A stretch of DNA of 64,000 nucleotides from Flavobacteriaceae bacterium EG-1 (GCF_009649685.1 NZ_WJPK01000004.1:222557-286556), one strand, 5' to 3'. Numbered from the stretch's first letter, positions 20,373 to 29,833 are shown. The notes: generated from the sequence alone by a model not told the origin. Numbers and translations: made by a program.

Positions 20373-21704
20373 TTAATCTTCTAAATCCACTACGAATTTA
20401 TAAATATTGTCTACAGAAGAAACACGCAATAAATCTGTTGATGAAGCTATAAATGTTTGAGATCCTCTACCATTAAGTGCAACTTTAGAATTTACGTAAA
20501 TCGATAAATTCTTGTTATCATCGGTATCAAAGTTTTGCTTTAAATATCGTGCAAATTGCCATATCATATCAGGCTGAAAACTCATTTGTTTCTCTTGAAT
20601 AACAGATAAGTATTGCGAAGGGTATACTGTGAATTTTCTATTAGTATCATTATCTACAACTGTAAATTCGGCAAACCCATTTTTTTCCATAATCATTACG
20701 TGCCATGCAAAACGAAGGCCATTTTCTGTCCATAATACATTATTTGAAAGCAAGTAATGGCGAAGTGGAAAAGTAAGCTGAAAGAAAATATACAAAGATA
20801 ATAATGGCAGGGCAATGCGATTGGTACTTAAGCTTTTTGAATTACTATTTTGTTCTTTTATTTGAATGCCTACTAATTCTAAAATTTTTGTCCATTCTTT
20901 TGCGCTTATAAAAATAAGGCTTGCCGCAATCATGATCCAAGGAAACATACCGATATTAAAAAGAATATAAGTTAACACATGAAAAACTACTACTAAAACA
21001 TAGGCCCATGGTCTAGTGCGTTTACAAAATAGCAAAAATGGAATCGTTAAATCATAAAGAACTCCGGTATAACTAAAAATATAGGCTGTTAGATCATATT
21101 CGAAAAGGGTGCCAATAATTGGTGTTTCTGTTCGAGCTTTTAACCATATCTTTAATGGTTGAGCATCTAGAAGCCAATCGGATTTCAACTTGGCTATCCC
21201 GCCAAAGAAATAAACTGCCGCTATTTGTAAACGTAAAATAAGGATGGTCCAATTTGGCACTTTTGCCAACCTAATATTCTTAAAAATTAAACAATCAGCA
21301 CTATAGTTTCTATGAGCTGGGAGCCATATCAATAAAAATGCAATTAGGGACGCAAAATAATAGTGATTCAAATACCATGATTTCTCTATAAGTTCTAAAT
21401 ATGTAAATGATAAAAAAAATAACACACTTGCTATCCTATACAAAAAACCCAGAGCAATACATAAGGCAAATACCGCAGATGCTATTACGATAATATACAT
21501 GGTGTACAAATCAAATGGTTTTATCCAATCGAAATATTGATAGGTAAAATGAAAGTCAGTTGAAGTATAACAGGCCTCAATCCAACCTTTAAACATAAAT
21601 CGTAATTGTGAAAAACAAAGCAATAATCCAAAAGCAATTCTAAAAACAACTAAAGGCAGTATAGACTTTGGTGAAAGGAGTTTCGAGCCTAAATCACTAA
21701 TCAC
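20373..21704 (-). CDS. HTTM domain membrane protein (gamma-carboxylase-like)
   Basis: A 443-residue protein with about 8-9 membrane segments over residues 10-310 and a soluble C-terminal tail. Motifs such as RIAFGLLLCFSQLRFM, ELIEKSWYLNHYYFASL and LRLQIAAVYFFGGIAKLKSDWL are typical of the HTTM (vitamin K-dependent gamma-carboxylase-like) family. In Bacteroidota this family commonly closes imelysin-diheme operons, as here. It overlaps the imelysin gene before it by 8 bases. Its biochemical role in that context is not known. Confidence 0.85.
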   Translation of the reverse strand: MISDLGSKLLSPKSILPLVVFRIAFGLLLCFSQLRFMFKGWIEACYTSTDFHFTYQYFDWIKPFDLYTMYIIVIASAVFALCIALGFLYRIASVLFFLSFTYLELIEKSWYLNHYYFASLIAFLLIWLPAHRNYSADCLIFKNIRLAKVPNWTILILRLQIAAVYFFGGIAKLKSDWLLDAQPLKIWLKARTETPIIGTLFEYDLTAYIFSYTGVLYDLTIPFLLFCKRTRPWAYVLVVVFHVLTYILFNIGMFPWIMIAASLIFISAKEWTKILELVGIQIKEQNSNSKSLSTNRIALPLLSLYIFFQLTFPLRHYLLSNNVLWTENGLRFAWHVMIMEKNGFAEFTVVDNDTNRKFTVYPSQYLSVIQEKQMSFQPDMIWQFARYLKQNFDTDDNKNLSIYVNSKVALNGRGSQTFIASSTDLLRVSSVDNIYKFVVDLED

Positions 21705-22806
21705 CGTCGTTGTCGTTGAATGTTATGGTTGAGCCCAAAATATTGGCCATATCAACCTTAATTAACACCAATAAATCTCGGAATGCATTTTTAAGATCTA
21801 ATACGGCAGCAGGATTTGTTTCTATTTCAGAAACCAAAGAACCGTTAATTGCATCAATCTTTTCTTGGCATATTACAAATTGATCATGAATACTAATTGA
21901 GAATTCTTCACTTCCTATAAGCACCAAAAAATCATCGAAACCTACACGAAAAGGTGATTGTGTAAAATCTCCTTCATAAGCTCTTTTTAAAGCTATTAAA
22001 TGCTGTTGTATAATATCTTTAGAAGTTTCACTTCGATATGCTTCTAACCTATCGGGTTCAATAACACCTCCATTATTATCACCTAAAGGAATTCCCAATT
22101 TTGAAATAATTATTTCTTCAATCAGTGTTACCATGGCATTAATAACTTGGTTTTGTGTTCCGCTTATTCCATTTTCTAAACCACCTACAAAAACATCTTT
22201 ATTATTTTCCCATAAGCCTTGTAGTTGATTTGATTTTACTACTAAATTTTCAGACATAGCCACCAAATAAGATAACCTCCTATCAGCATTGTCCATTGTT
22301 GTAAAAGACTCTAAATCCACATTGTTATCGGTTCCAAAAAGCACATATTCCAGTCCTGAAATTCCCTTTGAAGAAGACCCTATTGACGCAATAAATTCAG
22401 CATCTAATACTTCATCACTCGCAATATTCTCTTCTATACGTTCTGGATCTGTTGGCCAACGGTTAATTTCAAATGCCACAAAACTATTTGCTACCTCACC
22501 TAAGTCATACAACTCTAACTGTTTCCAAACTTTTTGTATAGCTTTCCATTGTTCTTGTACCGCATTCAAATTTGTTATGGTAACATCAGACTTAAATGCT
22601 TTTACTAGAATTTCTAATGTTTCTGTTTCTTTTACAAAACTAACATTTAAGGGTGCGATTTCATTATCGTAAATATTTGTTAGTTGATTATATTTATAAT
22701 ACTCTACTTCAGATGAATACGCCGCTTGCTCATCCTCGTTACAGCTAATAAAAACCGTAAGTGAAGTTATACAAAACACTACTCCAAAAATGCAAATTCG
22801 TTTCAT
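21697..22806 (-). CDS. Imelysin family lipoprotein (second copy, variant motif)
   Basis: A 369-residue lipoprotein (lipobox-like TVFISC, Cys 22) with an all-helical imelysin domain. Family features are QWKAIQKVWKQLELYDLG and FEINRWPTDPERIEENI. The signature region reads GISGLE (148-153). This has Ser where classical imelysins have the His of GxHxxE, while the Glu is kept. Imelysins are periplasmic iron-uptake-associated proteins. It lies between the diheme oxidoreductase gene and the HTTM gene. Confidence 0.86.
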   Translation of the reverse strand: MKRICIFGVVFCITSLTVFISCNEDEQAAYSSEVEYYKYNQLTNIYDNEIAPLNVSFVKETETLEILVKAFKSDVTITNLNAVQEQWKAIQKVWKQLELYDLGEVANSFVAFEINRWPTDPERIEENIASDEVLDAEFIASIGSSSKGISGLEYVLFGTDNNVDLESFTTMDNADRRLSYLVAMSENLVVKSNQLQGLWENNKDVFVGGLENGISGTQNQVINAMVTLIEEIIISKLGIPLGDNNGGVIEPDRLEAYRSETSKDIIQQHLIALKRAYEGDFTQSPFRVGFDDFLVLIGSEEFSISIHDQFVICQEKIDAINGSLVSEIETNPAAVLDLKNAFRDLLVLIKVDMANILGSTITFNDNDGD

Positions 22807-22855
22807 TTATTCACTCTTATTTCTCTTTATATCCTTCTAAAAAGAACATTCTATT

Positions 22856-24259
22856 TTATAAAGAATTGATAAAATCTATTAGTTTTATTCTATCATTACT
22901 TGATAATTCCATGAAGGCTTCTTTTGAATTGGTAGCTTCACCTCCATGCCATAAAATAGCTTCTTCAACATTCCTAGCTCGTCCATCATGCAAAAGATTG
23001 GTATGTCCGTTAACTGTCTCTATTAAACCTATTCCCCATAACGGTGGTGTGCGCCATTCTGTTCCAGTTGCATCAAAATCAGGTGTATGATCTGCCAGCC
23101 CTTCACCCATATCATGCAATAACAAATCCGTATATGGTCGAATCGTTTGATTTTCTAATGCTGGGATATTATAAGACCCCGTTTGCATTTTTGGAATATG
23201 ACAAGCAATACAATTTATGCGCTCGAAAATCTGCTTGCCTTCTAATATGTTAGATTCGTCAAAGTCGCGTCTAGCGGGCACGGCTAGGGTTGCAGAATAT
23301 AAAGTAACTTTATCTAAATTTTCATCATTAATTTCAGGACTACCGCCATTTGCCAATGAAGCACAATCAACTCCTGGAGGACAATTTTCATCTGGAAATA
23401 AAGAAGAAGTAATACCTAAATCTCCAGAAAAAGCACCAGCTATTTGTTGTCTTAAATTTGGTTGATTGCACTTCCAACCAAACCTTCCTAATTTTTTAGT
23501 CCCTGAGGCTATATCATACACATAATTTGGCTTTCCCGAAACACCATCACCGTCGCTATCATTTTCATCAGCATAGCTTAAAATTGTACTTTCCGGAACA
23601 GCGTCTAGTAAGCCTAACCCAATCATTTGATTTGCTATTCTTGGTGATACTTGAACATTAGATGCCATAGCACCATAATTTAAATCTGTAAAATAATAAT
23701 CTGGTTTTTGTAAACTTACTGTACTTCCATCTGCGTAAGTAACCACCAAAGGCTCATATGTTATTCTAATATTGCCTTCTACAACAACCGTTTGTATAAC
23801 ATCATCTTGAAATTGACCTCCATAATTAGGATCAGGTAGATTACCACCATATAAATCGGTACCAGGTACACTTAATCGAAACAATAATCCTGTAGATTTT
23901 TCATCGTCGTATTCTGGTGCTCGACCTCTACCATCTTTAAAATGACAACCAGAACAAGAACGTGCATTAAACAAAGGGCCTAACCCATCACGTGCTGTAG
24001 TTGAAGCAGGCGCTGTAACCCAATTCTGATTAAAAAGTGAATTCCCGGTAAAGAAAAACAATCCATTTTCTTCATCAAGATTAGGTGCTTGAAAACCAAA
24101 TGCATTTTGTGAAAAATCGAAACTAGTAGTTTCACCTCCAGATAACTCTTCGTTTTCCTCGGCTACTAATGGTTCATAGTTTTCGTCATCATTCTGGCAA
24201 CTTATAAGAACCAATACCAGAATTAAAACTAAAAATTTACTAAACGAGAGATTTATCAT
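22856..24259 (-). CDS. Di-heme oxidoreductase family lipoprotein (COG3488-like)
   Basis: A 467-residue lipoprotein (C21 after LVLIS) with two c-type heme sites, CSGCH at 102-106 and CIACH at 350-354. Flanking motifs are those of the family: FFTGNSLFNQNWV, GLGPLFNARSC, GKPNYV and the C-terminal GRARNVEEAILWHGGEA. The family is often called putative thiol oxidoreductase and regularly sits between two imelysin genes. It probably supplies redox chemistry for periplasmic iron acquisition; this is context-based inference. Confidence 0.9.
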   Translation of the reverse strand: MINLSFSKFLVLILVLVLISCQNDDENYEPLVAEENEELSGGETTSFDFSQNAFGFQAPNLDEENGLFFFTGNSLFNQNWVTAPASTTARDGLGPLFNARSCSGCHFKDGRGRAPEYDDEKSTGLLFRLSVPGTDLYGGNLPDPNYGGQFQDDVIQTVVVEGNIRITYEPLVVTYADGSTVSLQKPDYYFTDLNYGAMASNVQVSPRIANQMIGLGLLDAVPESTILSYADENDSDGDGVSGKPNYVYDIASGTKKLGRFGWKCNQPNLRQQIAGAFSGDLGITSSLFPDENCPPGVDCASLANGGSPEINDENLDKVTLYSATLAVPARRDFDESNILEGKQIFERINCIACHIPKMQTGSYNIPALENQTIRPYTDLLLHDMGEGLADHTPDFDATGTEWRTPPLWGIGLIETVNGHTNLLHDGRARNVEEAILWHGGEATNSKEAFMELSSNDRIKLIDFINSL

Positions 24260-24282
24260 TATCTATTACTTATTCAACAACA

Positions 24283-24317
24283 AAATCAGAACCACTCATC
24301 ATGAGTGATTCTGATTT
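24283..24317 (-). repeat. 35-base near-perfect inverted repeat between the first imelysin gene and the diheme gene
   Basis: Arms of 17 bases (24283-24299 and 24301-24317) around one central base, 16 of 17 positions complementary. It begins AAATCAGAA and ends TTCTGATTT. On the transcript it would form a tall hairpin 26 bases after the imelysin stop, followed by a moderately U-rich tract. It may act as an attenuator or an mRNA-stabilising hairpin, letting the first imelysin be made in excess. Confidence 0.7.
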
Positions 24318-24342
24318 ATAAATCATTTTGCAAAAATAGTAT

Positions 24343-25536
24343 TTACTCCGGTAATTCAGATGAAACTGTAATACCTAATTCTGAAGCTCCTTCAACAAAT
24401 TTATCGCCTAAGGCACGCAAAGCATTAACTGCTTCTAGCACCTTTGGTCTTTCTGTTGCATCAGAAATTGCAAAATCGAAAGGTTCAGCAGTAGCATCTA
24501 CAGCTGTTTCTGCAGCTACTAATTGTGCTGTTATTTCTGCACCTAAAGTAGCATCTGCCTCAGTAATTAAATCTTCTAAAGAAGCTCCACTTACTGATGA
24601 ATAACTTCCTCTAAAAACATTTGCTATACCAGCTAAATTTAAACGTAAATCTCTATGAGTATTGTCACTAAAACAAGAATGCTCATCTTCCTGATCTTGA
24701 TTATCATAAGCTACAAACACACGCTCACCAGCTAATTCTGATTTCGCAAGTGTTGAAATTCCGGTAAACATATTTTTTAAAGCTACATCTTCATCTAGAG
24801 CTAGGAAGGTTGCTCTGTATGCACCACTAGGCTCCCATTCATCTAACATTAATTGTAAGTGATCTAAAAGCAACTCAGCAGTTGCAACTAAATAGGCTCT
24901 TCTTCTATCTTGATTAGCAGCGGTACCACCATCAACAAAGTCGGTAAACGGACGTTGACCTGCTAATAAATCAGAAGGATCTGTATTATCTTGCCCCCAT
25001 AATAAAAATTCTATAGCATGGTAACCTACACTTATATTTGCTTCACCACCTACTTCATTTAAACTTTCTAAAGTAGCTTTATCAATAGTTGGATAAGTTG
25101 TTAAATCATTAATTATTCCTGAAGTTTCTGCTCCTTCTACATAATCCACGTAATTTTCATCTAGTGGCCACGCATTTAACAAACCTTCTGGACCATCGTT
25201 GTCATCAATTGGTCCACTAGCAAATCGGAAAGCTTCTGTTTGCCCATATGGCTCTCTTGCAGCCCTCCAAGCTGTTTTAGCAGCTTCGAAATTATCTTCG
25301 GTTGGTGTTTCAACAAAAGTATTAATAGCTGTTTGCAGCAATTCCGCTTCTGCATAAGAATCTTGATAATTCTTATATACCAAATTGGCATAATTCTCAA
25401 TAATAGTTGATTTTTCAATTCCTGTCTCTTCTTGCTCTTCAGGTATTTCAGCACCACTATTATCATCACTTGAACAAGCACCAATTATTAGTGCAAGAAG
25501 ACTGAAAAAATACATTTTAGTTGAACGATTCGTCAT
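24343..25536 (-). CDS. Imelysin family iron-regulated lipoprotein (IrpA-like)
   Basis: A 397-residue lipoprotein (lipobox IIGAC, Cys 21). The imelysin domain has the AKTAWRAAREPYGQTEAFRF segment and the intact GxHxxE signature GYHAIE at 171-176. HSCFSDNTHRDL in the C-terminal half is also typical of the IrpA group. First gene of the four-gene operon imelysin, diheme oxidoreductase, imelysin variant, HTTM. It has its own promoter at 25572-25602. Confidence 0.92.
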   Translation of the reverse strand: MTNRSTKMYFFSLLALIIGACSSDDNSGAEIPEEQEETGIEKSTIIENYANLVYKNYQDSYAEAELLQTAINTFVETPTEDNFEAAKTAWRAAREPYGQTEAFRFASGPIDDNDGPEGLLNAWPLDENYVDYVEGAETSGIINDLTTYPTIDKATLESLNEVGGEANISVGYHAIEFLLWGQDNTDPSDLLAGQRPFTDFVDGGTAANQDRRRAYLVATAELLLDHLQLMLDEWEPSGAYRATFLALDEDVALKNMFTGISTLAKSELAGERVFVAYDNQDQEDEHSCFSDNTHRDLRLNLAGIANVFRGSYSSVSGASLEDLITEADATLGAEITAQLVAAETAVDATAEPFDFAISDATERPKVLEAVNALRALGDKFVEGASELGITVSSELPE

Positions 25537-25571
25537 TATACGTTTATTTAGACTGTTTTAAAATAGAATCG

Positions 25572-25602
25572 CAAATATATTTTCCCATATCGAATTACAC
25601 AA
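25572..25602 (-). promoter_or_regulatory. Promoter of the imelysin operon
   Basis: On the minus strand: TTG (25602-25600), 20-base spacer, TATATTTG (25579-25572). This is a full match to the Bacteroidota consensus, 36 bases before the ATG at 25536. Confidence 0.7.
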
Positions 25603-25604
25603 GT

Positions 25605-25627
25605 TTATTTAGATTAAATTTAAATAA
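25605..25627. promoter_or_regulatory. Candidate operator palindrome upstream of the imelysin operon promoter
   Basis: A 23-base imperfect palindrome opening TTATTTA and closing TAAATAA, with 10 of 11 pairs complementary, directly upstream of the -33 TTG. Position and AT-rich dyad fit a Fur-like or other repressor/activator site for an iron operon, but AT-rich DNA gives such dyads by chance. Confidence 0.3.
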
Positions 25628-25789
25628 TAATTATGTTAATTTTTGAATGTTATCACGTCCAAAATAATCATACACATAAATCTATTTCGTAATTTTAAGA
25701 AATGTCAACTATTATTTTAATAGCTACCCCTATATTCTATTATCGAATAATAACCAATAATTTTATATGCAAACAATCTAACCAATCTA

Positions 25790-26482
25790 ATGCCTGCTCA
25801 AGATTTACAACATTCAGATTATCGTATTCGAAAACTTATTGGTGTTCTGGGTTTAGCCCTACCCTTTTTACTACCGCTAACTGAAAGTCAATTTTTATCT
25901 TCTATAAGCCATTATTATTATCTTCCATTTTCATCATTATTATTTACGATTATACTTTCTAGTTTTGGTTTATTTTTAATTTCTTATAGAGGATACACCA
26001 TTGATGAGTCTGAATCTATTAGTGATGATGCGCTTACTAATATTGGTGGACTAGCAGCACTTATAGTTGTATTTTTCCCAACGTATTGCCATGGTAGTGA
26101 AAGTATAAGTATTGACCACCTTTGTTCTAATGAAACGTATCCGCTATTGGGGCACAATGACAAACTAACAAATACGATACATCTCATTAGTGCAGGAGTG
26201 TTTATTTTTATTATGGGATGGATGTCTAAATATAAGTTCACAAGAGGGAATGATTCCACCAATAACAAAATCTACCTTATTTGCGGAAATATAGTTTGGG
26301 TAGCCATTGCACTTTTATTTGTTTTATTTGTGGCCGATTTAATTGAAGATGGGTTTAAAATAACCAATTACGATGTCTTCATACTTGAGACAATAGCTGT
26401 TATTCCTTTTGCAATTTCGTGGTTAATTAAAGGTAAAGCCATGGAAGACATTAAAGAAATTTTTATTCAACCAACTAAATAA
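25790..26482 (+). CDS. Multi-pass membrane protein of unknown function
   Basis: A 230-residue protein with about six hydrophobic segments (approximate residues 14-30, 40-63, 85-101, 127-143, 162-185, 200-215). The segment SISHYYYLPF and a second loop with Cys-His (YCHGSE) stand out. It resembles DUF998-like membrane proteins in layout, but I do not recognise a family with confidence. The sulfatase gene starts 7 bases after its stop, so the two are probably cotranscribed. Confidence 0.65.
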   Translation: MPAQDLQHSDYRIRKLIGVLGLALPFLLPLTESQFLSSISHYYYLPFSSLLFTIILSSFGLFLISYRGYTIDESESISDDALTNIGGLAALIVVFFPTYCHGSESISIDHLCSNETYPLLGHNDKLTNTIHLISAGVFIFIMGWMSKYKFTRGNDSTNNKIYLICGNIVWVAIALLFVLFVADLIEDGFKITNYDVFILETIAVIPFAISWLIKGKAMEDIKEIFIQPTK

Positions 26483-26489
26483 AACTAGT

Positions 26490-27974
26490 TTGAAAAACAA
26501 TCTACTTAAGTTTGAATTAATACTTATTTTGGTCTTATTTATTAGCTGTACTAATGAAAGTAAAAAAAACGAAAAGCCAAATGTGTTATTTATTGCTATC
26601 GATGACCTTCGAGCAGAATTAGGTGCTTATGGTAATCATTATGTTAATTCTCCAAATATCGATGCGATAGCGAATGAAGGTTCAATTTTTATGAATCATT
26701 TTGTTCAAGTACCTACTTGTGGAGCTTCTAGACATTCGTTATTGACAGGTTATCGCCCATGGAAGCCTATTCATTTATCAAATAGAGCTATTGAAAAAGA
26801 AATTTCAGATAAGGCGGAAGATTCTATTCCAGAAACATTTATTCACCGCTTTAAACAAGATGGGTATCATACTATAGGAATTGGAAAAATTAGCCATTCA
26901 GCTGATGGATATCTTTATGAATATGAAGAAGAACCTACAAAAAAGCGAGAACTACCACATAGCTGGAGTGAGCTACTTTTTAATTCAGGAAAATGGAAAA
27001 CAGGATGGAATTCATTTTTTGCTTACGCAAATGGCGAAAATAGACAGAGCTTAAAAAAACAAGTAAAACCCTACGAAGCTGGTGATGTAAATGATGATGG
27101 ATACCCGGATGGACTAACAACTGAAATTGCAATTACAAAACTTAAGGAACTAAAAAAACAAAACAAACCCTTTTTCATGGGTGTGGGTTTCTTTAAACCG
27201 CATCTGCCTTTTAATGCACCTAAAAAGTATTGGAATTTATACAATCGCGATTCCCTACCAATCTCAGATAACCCAAATATTCCTGAAAACATAAATTTAA
27301 AGAGCTTACACGAAAGTGGAGAATTTAACCAATATGCTTTAGGTGAAGAAAAAGCAAGTCTTTCCAAATCAGTTTCCGATGCCTATGCTAGAAAATTAAA
27401 ACATGCATACCTAGCAGCCATTAGTTATACAGATGCTCAAGTAGGTAAGATTATGAATGTATTAAAAGAAACCGGACTCGATAAAAGCACTATAATTGTA
27501 ATTTGGGGTGATCATGGATGGCATTTAGGAGATCAGCGTGTTTGGGGCAAACACAGCCTGTTCGAAAATGCCTTAAAAAGCACGTTAATTTTAAAATCAC
27601 CCTTTATTGACCATCAAAACAAAAAAGTAGAACATATAGTTGAATCTGTAGACATATACCCTACGTTACTTGAATTAACTAACTTACCTATAAAACAGAA
27701 GTTAGATGGCGATAGTTTCGTGAAAATTATGCAACAACCACATGAAGCGATAGAAGAAGTAGCCTATAGCTACTATAAAAGTGGTATTTCTATGCGAACA
27801 CCAGAATATAGATTAACCAAATATTTTCGCGAAGATGAACCAACAATAGAATTATATGACCATAGAAATAATAGTGTAGAACAAAAAAATATCGCTTTAA
27901 AAAAACCAGATATTGTAACACAATTAATGCCTCTTTTAGAAAAAGGAAATTCTGGACTTTACATCAAAAAGTAA
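26490..27974 (+). CDS. Sulfatase family lipoprotein (iduronate-2-sulfatase-like), TTG start
   Basis: A 494-residue protein. The start is TTG 26490: a lipoprotein signal (KNNLLKFELILILVLFISC, Cys 20) follows directly and no in-frame ATG exists until about residue 68. Sulfatase features are metal-binding IAIDDLR, the formylglycine motif CGASR at 77-81, IGKISHS, GFFKPHLPF and IWGDHGWHLGDQRVWGKHS. The CGASR variant and the fold pattern fit the iduronate-2-sulfatase-like subfamily. The Cys must be converted to formylglycine by a maturase not present in this window. It probably desulfates algal or other marine sulfated glycans in the periplasm or on the surface. Confidence 0.9.
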   Translation: MKNNLLKFELILILVLFISCTNESKKNEKPNVLFIAIDDLRAELGAYGNHYVNSPNIDAIANEGSIFMNHFVQVPTCGASRHSLLTGYRPWKPIHLSNRAIEKEISDKAEDSIPETFIHRFKQDGYHTIGIGKISHSADGYLYEYEEEPTKKRELPHSWSELLFNSGKWKTGWNSFFAYANGENRQSLKKQVKPYEAGDVNDDGYPDGLTTEIAITKLKELKKQNKPFFMGVGFFKPHLPFNAPKKYWNLYNRDSLPISDNPNIPENINLKSLHESGEFNQYALGEEKASLSKSVSDAYARKLKHAYLAAISYTDAQVGKIMNVLKETGLDKSTIIVIWGDHGWHLGDQRVWGKHSLFENALKSTLILKSPFIDHQNKKVEHIVESVDIYPTLLELTNLPIKQKLDGDSFVKIMQQPHEAIEEVAYSYYKSGISMRTPEYRLTKYFREDEPTIELYDHRNNSVEQKNIALKKPDIVTQLMPLLEKGNSGLYIKK

Positions 27975-28045
27975 GCTCTACGCATCTTTACTTTAATTCT
28001 CCCAAAAGTTTTTCTTACTTTGCGTCACTTAACAAAAAAATAACA

Positions 28046-28795
28046 ATGGTTGTATTAGGTATTGATATTGGTGGTTCTGGCATGAAAGGAGCCTTAGTAA
28101 ACTCAATAACAGGTGAAATGTTGACGAAACGGCACAGAATACCTACACCTGAAGGGCGTAAACCAAAAGATATGGCCAAAGTTGTAGCACAACTTGTTGA
28201 ACATTTCGAGCATAAAGGCCCTATTGGAATTGGTTTTCCAACTAAAATAAAACATGGTATTTGTAAATCACCTGGAAACCTCCACAAAAAATGGACTGGG
28301 GTAAACGTTAAAGAACTTTTTAGTGATGCTACTGGTCTACCAGTGGTAGTTGTAAACGATGCTGATGCTGCAGGTTATGCAACCATGAATTATGGTATTG
28401 GCAAAGACAAGAAAGGTTTAGTTGTTATGATTACTATTGGTACCGGCTTAGGAAGTGGTGCTTTTTTCGATGGCGAATTAATTCCAAATTTTGAATTGGG
28501 GCAAATACCATATAAGAAATTTAAGAAAATTGAACTTTGGGCTGCGGATTCTGCAAAATCCCGAGAGGAATTATCATATAAACAATGGGGTAAACGTTTT
28601 AATAAATTCTTGACCTTAGTTGAATTAATTGTAGCGCCAGATTTAATTATTTTAGGGGGTGGTGCTTCAAAAGATTTTAACCAATACAAAAATTGTATTA
28701 AAATTGAAACTCCCGTTGTACCAGCAGAATTGAGAAACTCAGCAGGAATTGTAGGTGCAGCTGCAGCGGCCCTACATCAAGCTCCTATTGATTAA
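28046..28795 (+). CDS. ppgK: Polyphosphate glucokinase-like ROK family kinase
   Basis: A 249-residue sugar kinase. It opens LGIDIGGSGMKGALV (phosphate-binding), then has a catalytic-Asp motif in VVVNDADAAGYA, the second phosphate motif VMITIGTGLGSGAF, and APDLIILGGGASKDF near the C-terminus. The short length and HRIPTPEGRKPKDMAKVVAQLVEHF segment fit PpgK (glucose + polyphosphate or ATP to glucose 6-phosphate). A near-consensus -7 box TTACTTTG lies at 28015-28022 and a strong terminator follows. Confidence 0.85.
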   Translation: MVVLGIDIGGSGMKGALVNSITGEMLTKRHRIPTPEGRKPKDMAKVVAQLVEHFEHKGPIGIGFPTKIKHGICKSPGNLHKKWTGVNVKELFSDATGLPVVVVNDADAAGYATMNYGIGKDKKGLVVMITIGTGLGSGAFFDGELIPNFELGQIPYKKFKKIELWAADSAKSREELSYKQWGKRFNKFLTLVELIVAPDLIILGGGASKDFNQYKNCIKIETPVVPAELRNSAGIVGAAAAALHQAPID

Positions 28796-28818
28796 ATTTA
28801 ATCTCATAGCATAAATTA

Positions 28819-28846
28819 AAAAGCCCAAAGTTAACTTTGGGCTTTT
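28819..28846. terminator. Bidirectional terminator between ppgK and the convergent lipoprotein gene
   Basis: A perfect 14-bp dyad, AAAAGCCCAAAGTT / AACTTTGGGCTTTT, with A- and T-runs on the two sides. It can stop transcription from both directions. Confidence 0.9.
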
Positions 28847-28870
28847 ATTATTTCAGTTATAATAGTAACA

Positions 28871-29779
28871 CTAATCAACTATTTTAGCACCTTCTGGTGC
28901 CTTAAAATAACCTTCTTCAATGTTTTTAACATACTTAATATCAGTTATTTCTATTTTGGTAATATACTCACCCTGTTGCTCGTTTTCTAAGGTCCAATGT
29001 GTTTTAAGTCCGTTAGGTAGTAATACGCCACTTACATTAACCAACTCACCAACTTCCATAAATTTTTCAGGATTATGACCTCCATCTTTAAAATATTTTG
29101 GATAAGAAACAATGTATCGCGTTGCTGTCAAAAAATGACTTTCTTTATCAAACTGCAAAATATAGTAATCATCTGGTGCATCACCTGTTCCGGCATCAAA
29201 AGTTATTTTAACTACATCATTAACTTTACCTTTATAAGTTGTTTCGGGCAACAATTCTAGATTAACACCTTCTCCGTCTACAATAAAAGGATAACCAAAA
29301 AGGTACAATGGAGTTAGTGCCCAAAACTTAGTGTCATATGCAAATGCTGTAGAATCTTTTGCTTTTACCCAAGCTGTAGATCCATCCCATCCAAATTTAG
29401 CATCCTTATCAGTTGTACTAGTATGCAAAGCTCTATTGTTCCATACATCTACAACTTGATAACTATCACGAACTGTGCTTCCATCTAAAGGCTGATAATT
29501 AAAACGAAAAGATAATGCGCCATTGCTATACCATTTATGAAGTCCTCCATGAGCCTCCATCGACTGCCAAACAATTTTACCTGCTTCGCTACTAGTTAGC
29601 CTCGCTTTAGCTTTCGCAACTCTATTATCAACCCAAATACTTGGTACAACTCCTTCTTTTTCTATTAGTTCATTTGCTACATCCGATTTCGCTTTTTTAG
29701 CTTCGGTTTTTTCTTTACAACCAAAAACTATAAATATAACGGCTAAACAAAATATTCTTAGTACTGTATTCATTTGCAA
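28871..29779 (-). CDS. Uncharacterised lipoprotein (DUF6503-like)
   Basis: A 302-residue lipoprotein (signal ending FIVFGC). A possible second start lies two codons in (MNTVLRI). The mature part begins with a charged helix and contains SMEAHGGLHKWYSNGALSFRF, a motif I associate with outer-membrane lipoprotein-carrier-like beta folds of the DUF6503 type, then FWALTPLYLFGYPFIVDGEG. Beta-rich throughout. Role unknown; a lipid or outer-membrane carrier is only a guess from fold-like pattern. Confidence 0.7.
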   Translation of the reverse strand: MQMNTVLRIFCLAVIFIVFGCKEKTEAKKAKSDVANELIEKEGVVPSIWVDNRVAKAKARLTSSEAGKIVWQSMEAHGGLHKWYSNGALSFRFNYQPLDGSTVRDSYQVVDVWNNRALHTSTTDKDAKFGWDGSTAWVKAKDSTAFAYDTKFWALTPLYLFGYPFIVDGEGVNLELLPETTYKGKVNDVVKITFDAGTGDAPDDYYILQFDKESHFLTATRYIVSYPKYFKDGGHNPEKFMEVGELVNVSGVLLPNGLKTHWTLENEQQGEYITKIEITDIKYVKNIEEGYFKAPEGAKIVD

Positions 29780-29833
29780 ATTTTAAATTAAAAAATCATA
29801 GTCGCCTCTTTTTGAATGACATTACAAAAAGTT

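Noticed and set aside
22289..22672. A 127-residue plus-strand open frame opposite the variant imelysin gene
   Set aside because: Serine-rich antisense shadow with no signal, domain or promoter.
28015..28022. TTACTTTG before ppgK as a third operator of the winged-helix regulator
   Set aside because: The CAAAGT half and the following ACTTT are absent. It is only a -7-like box.
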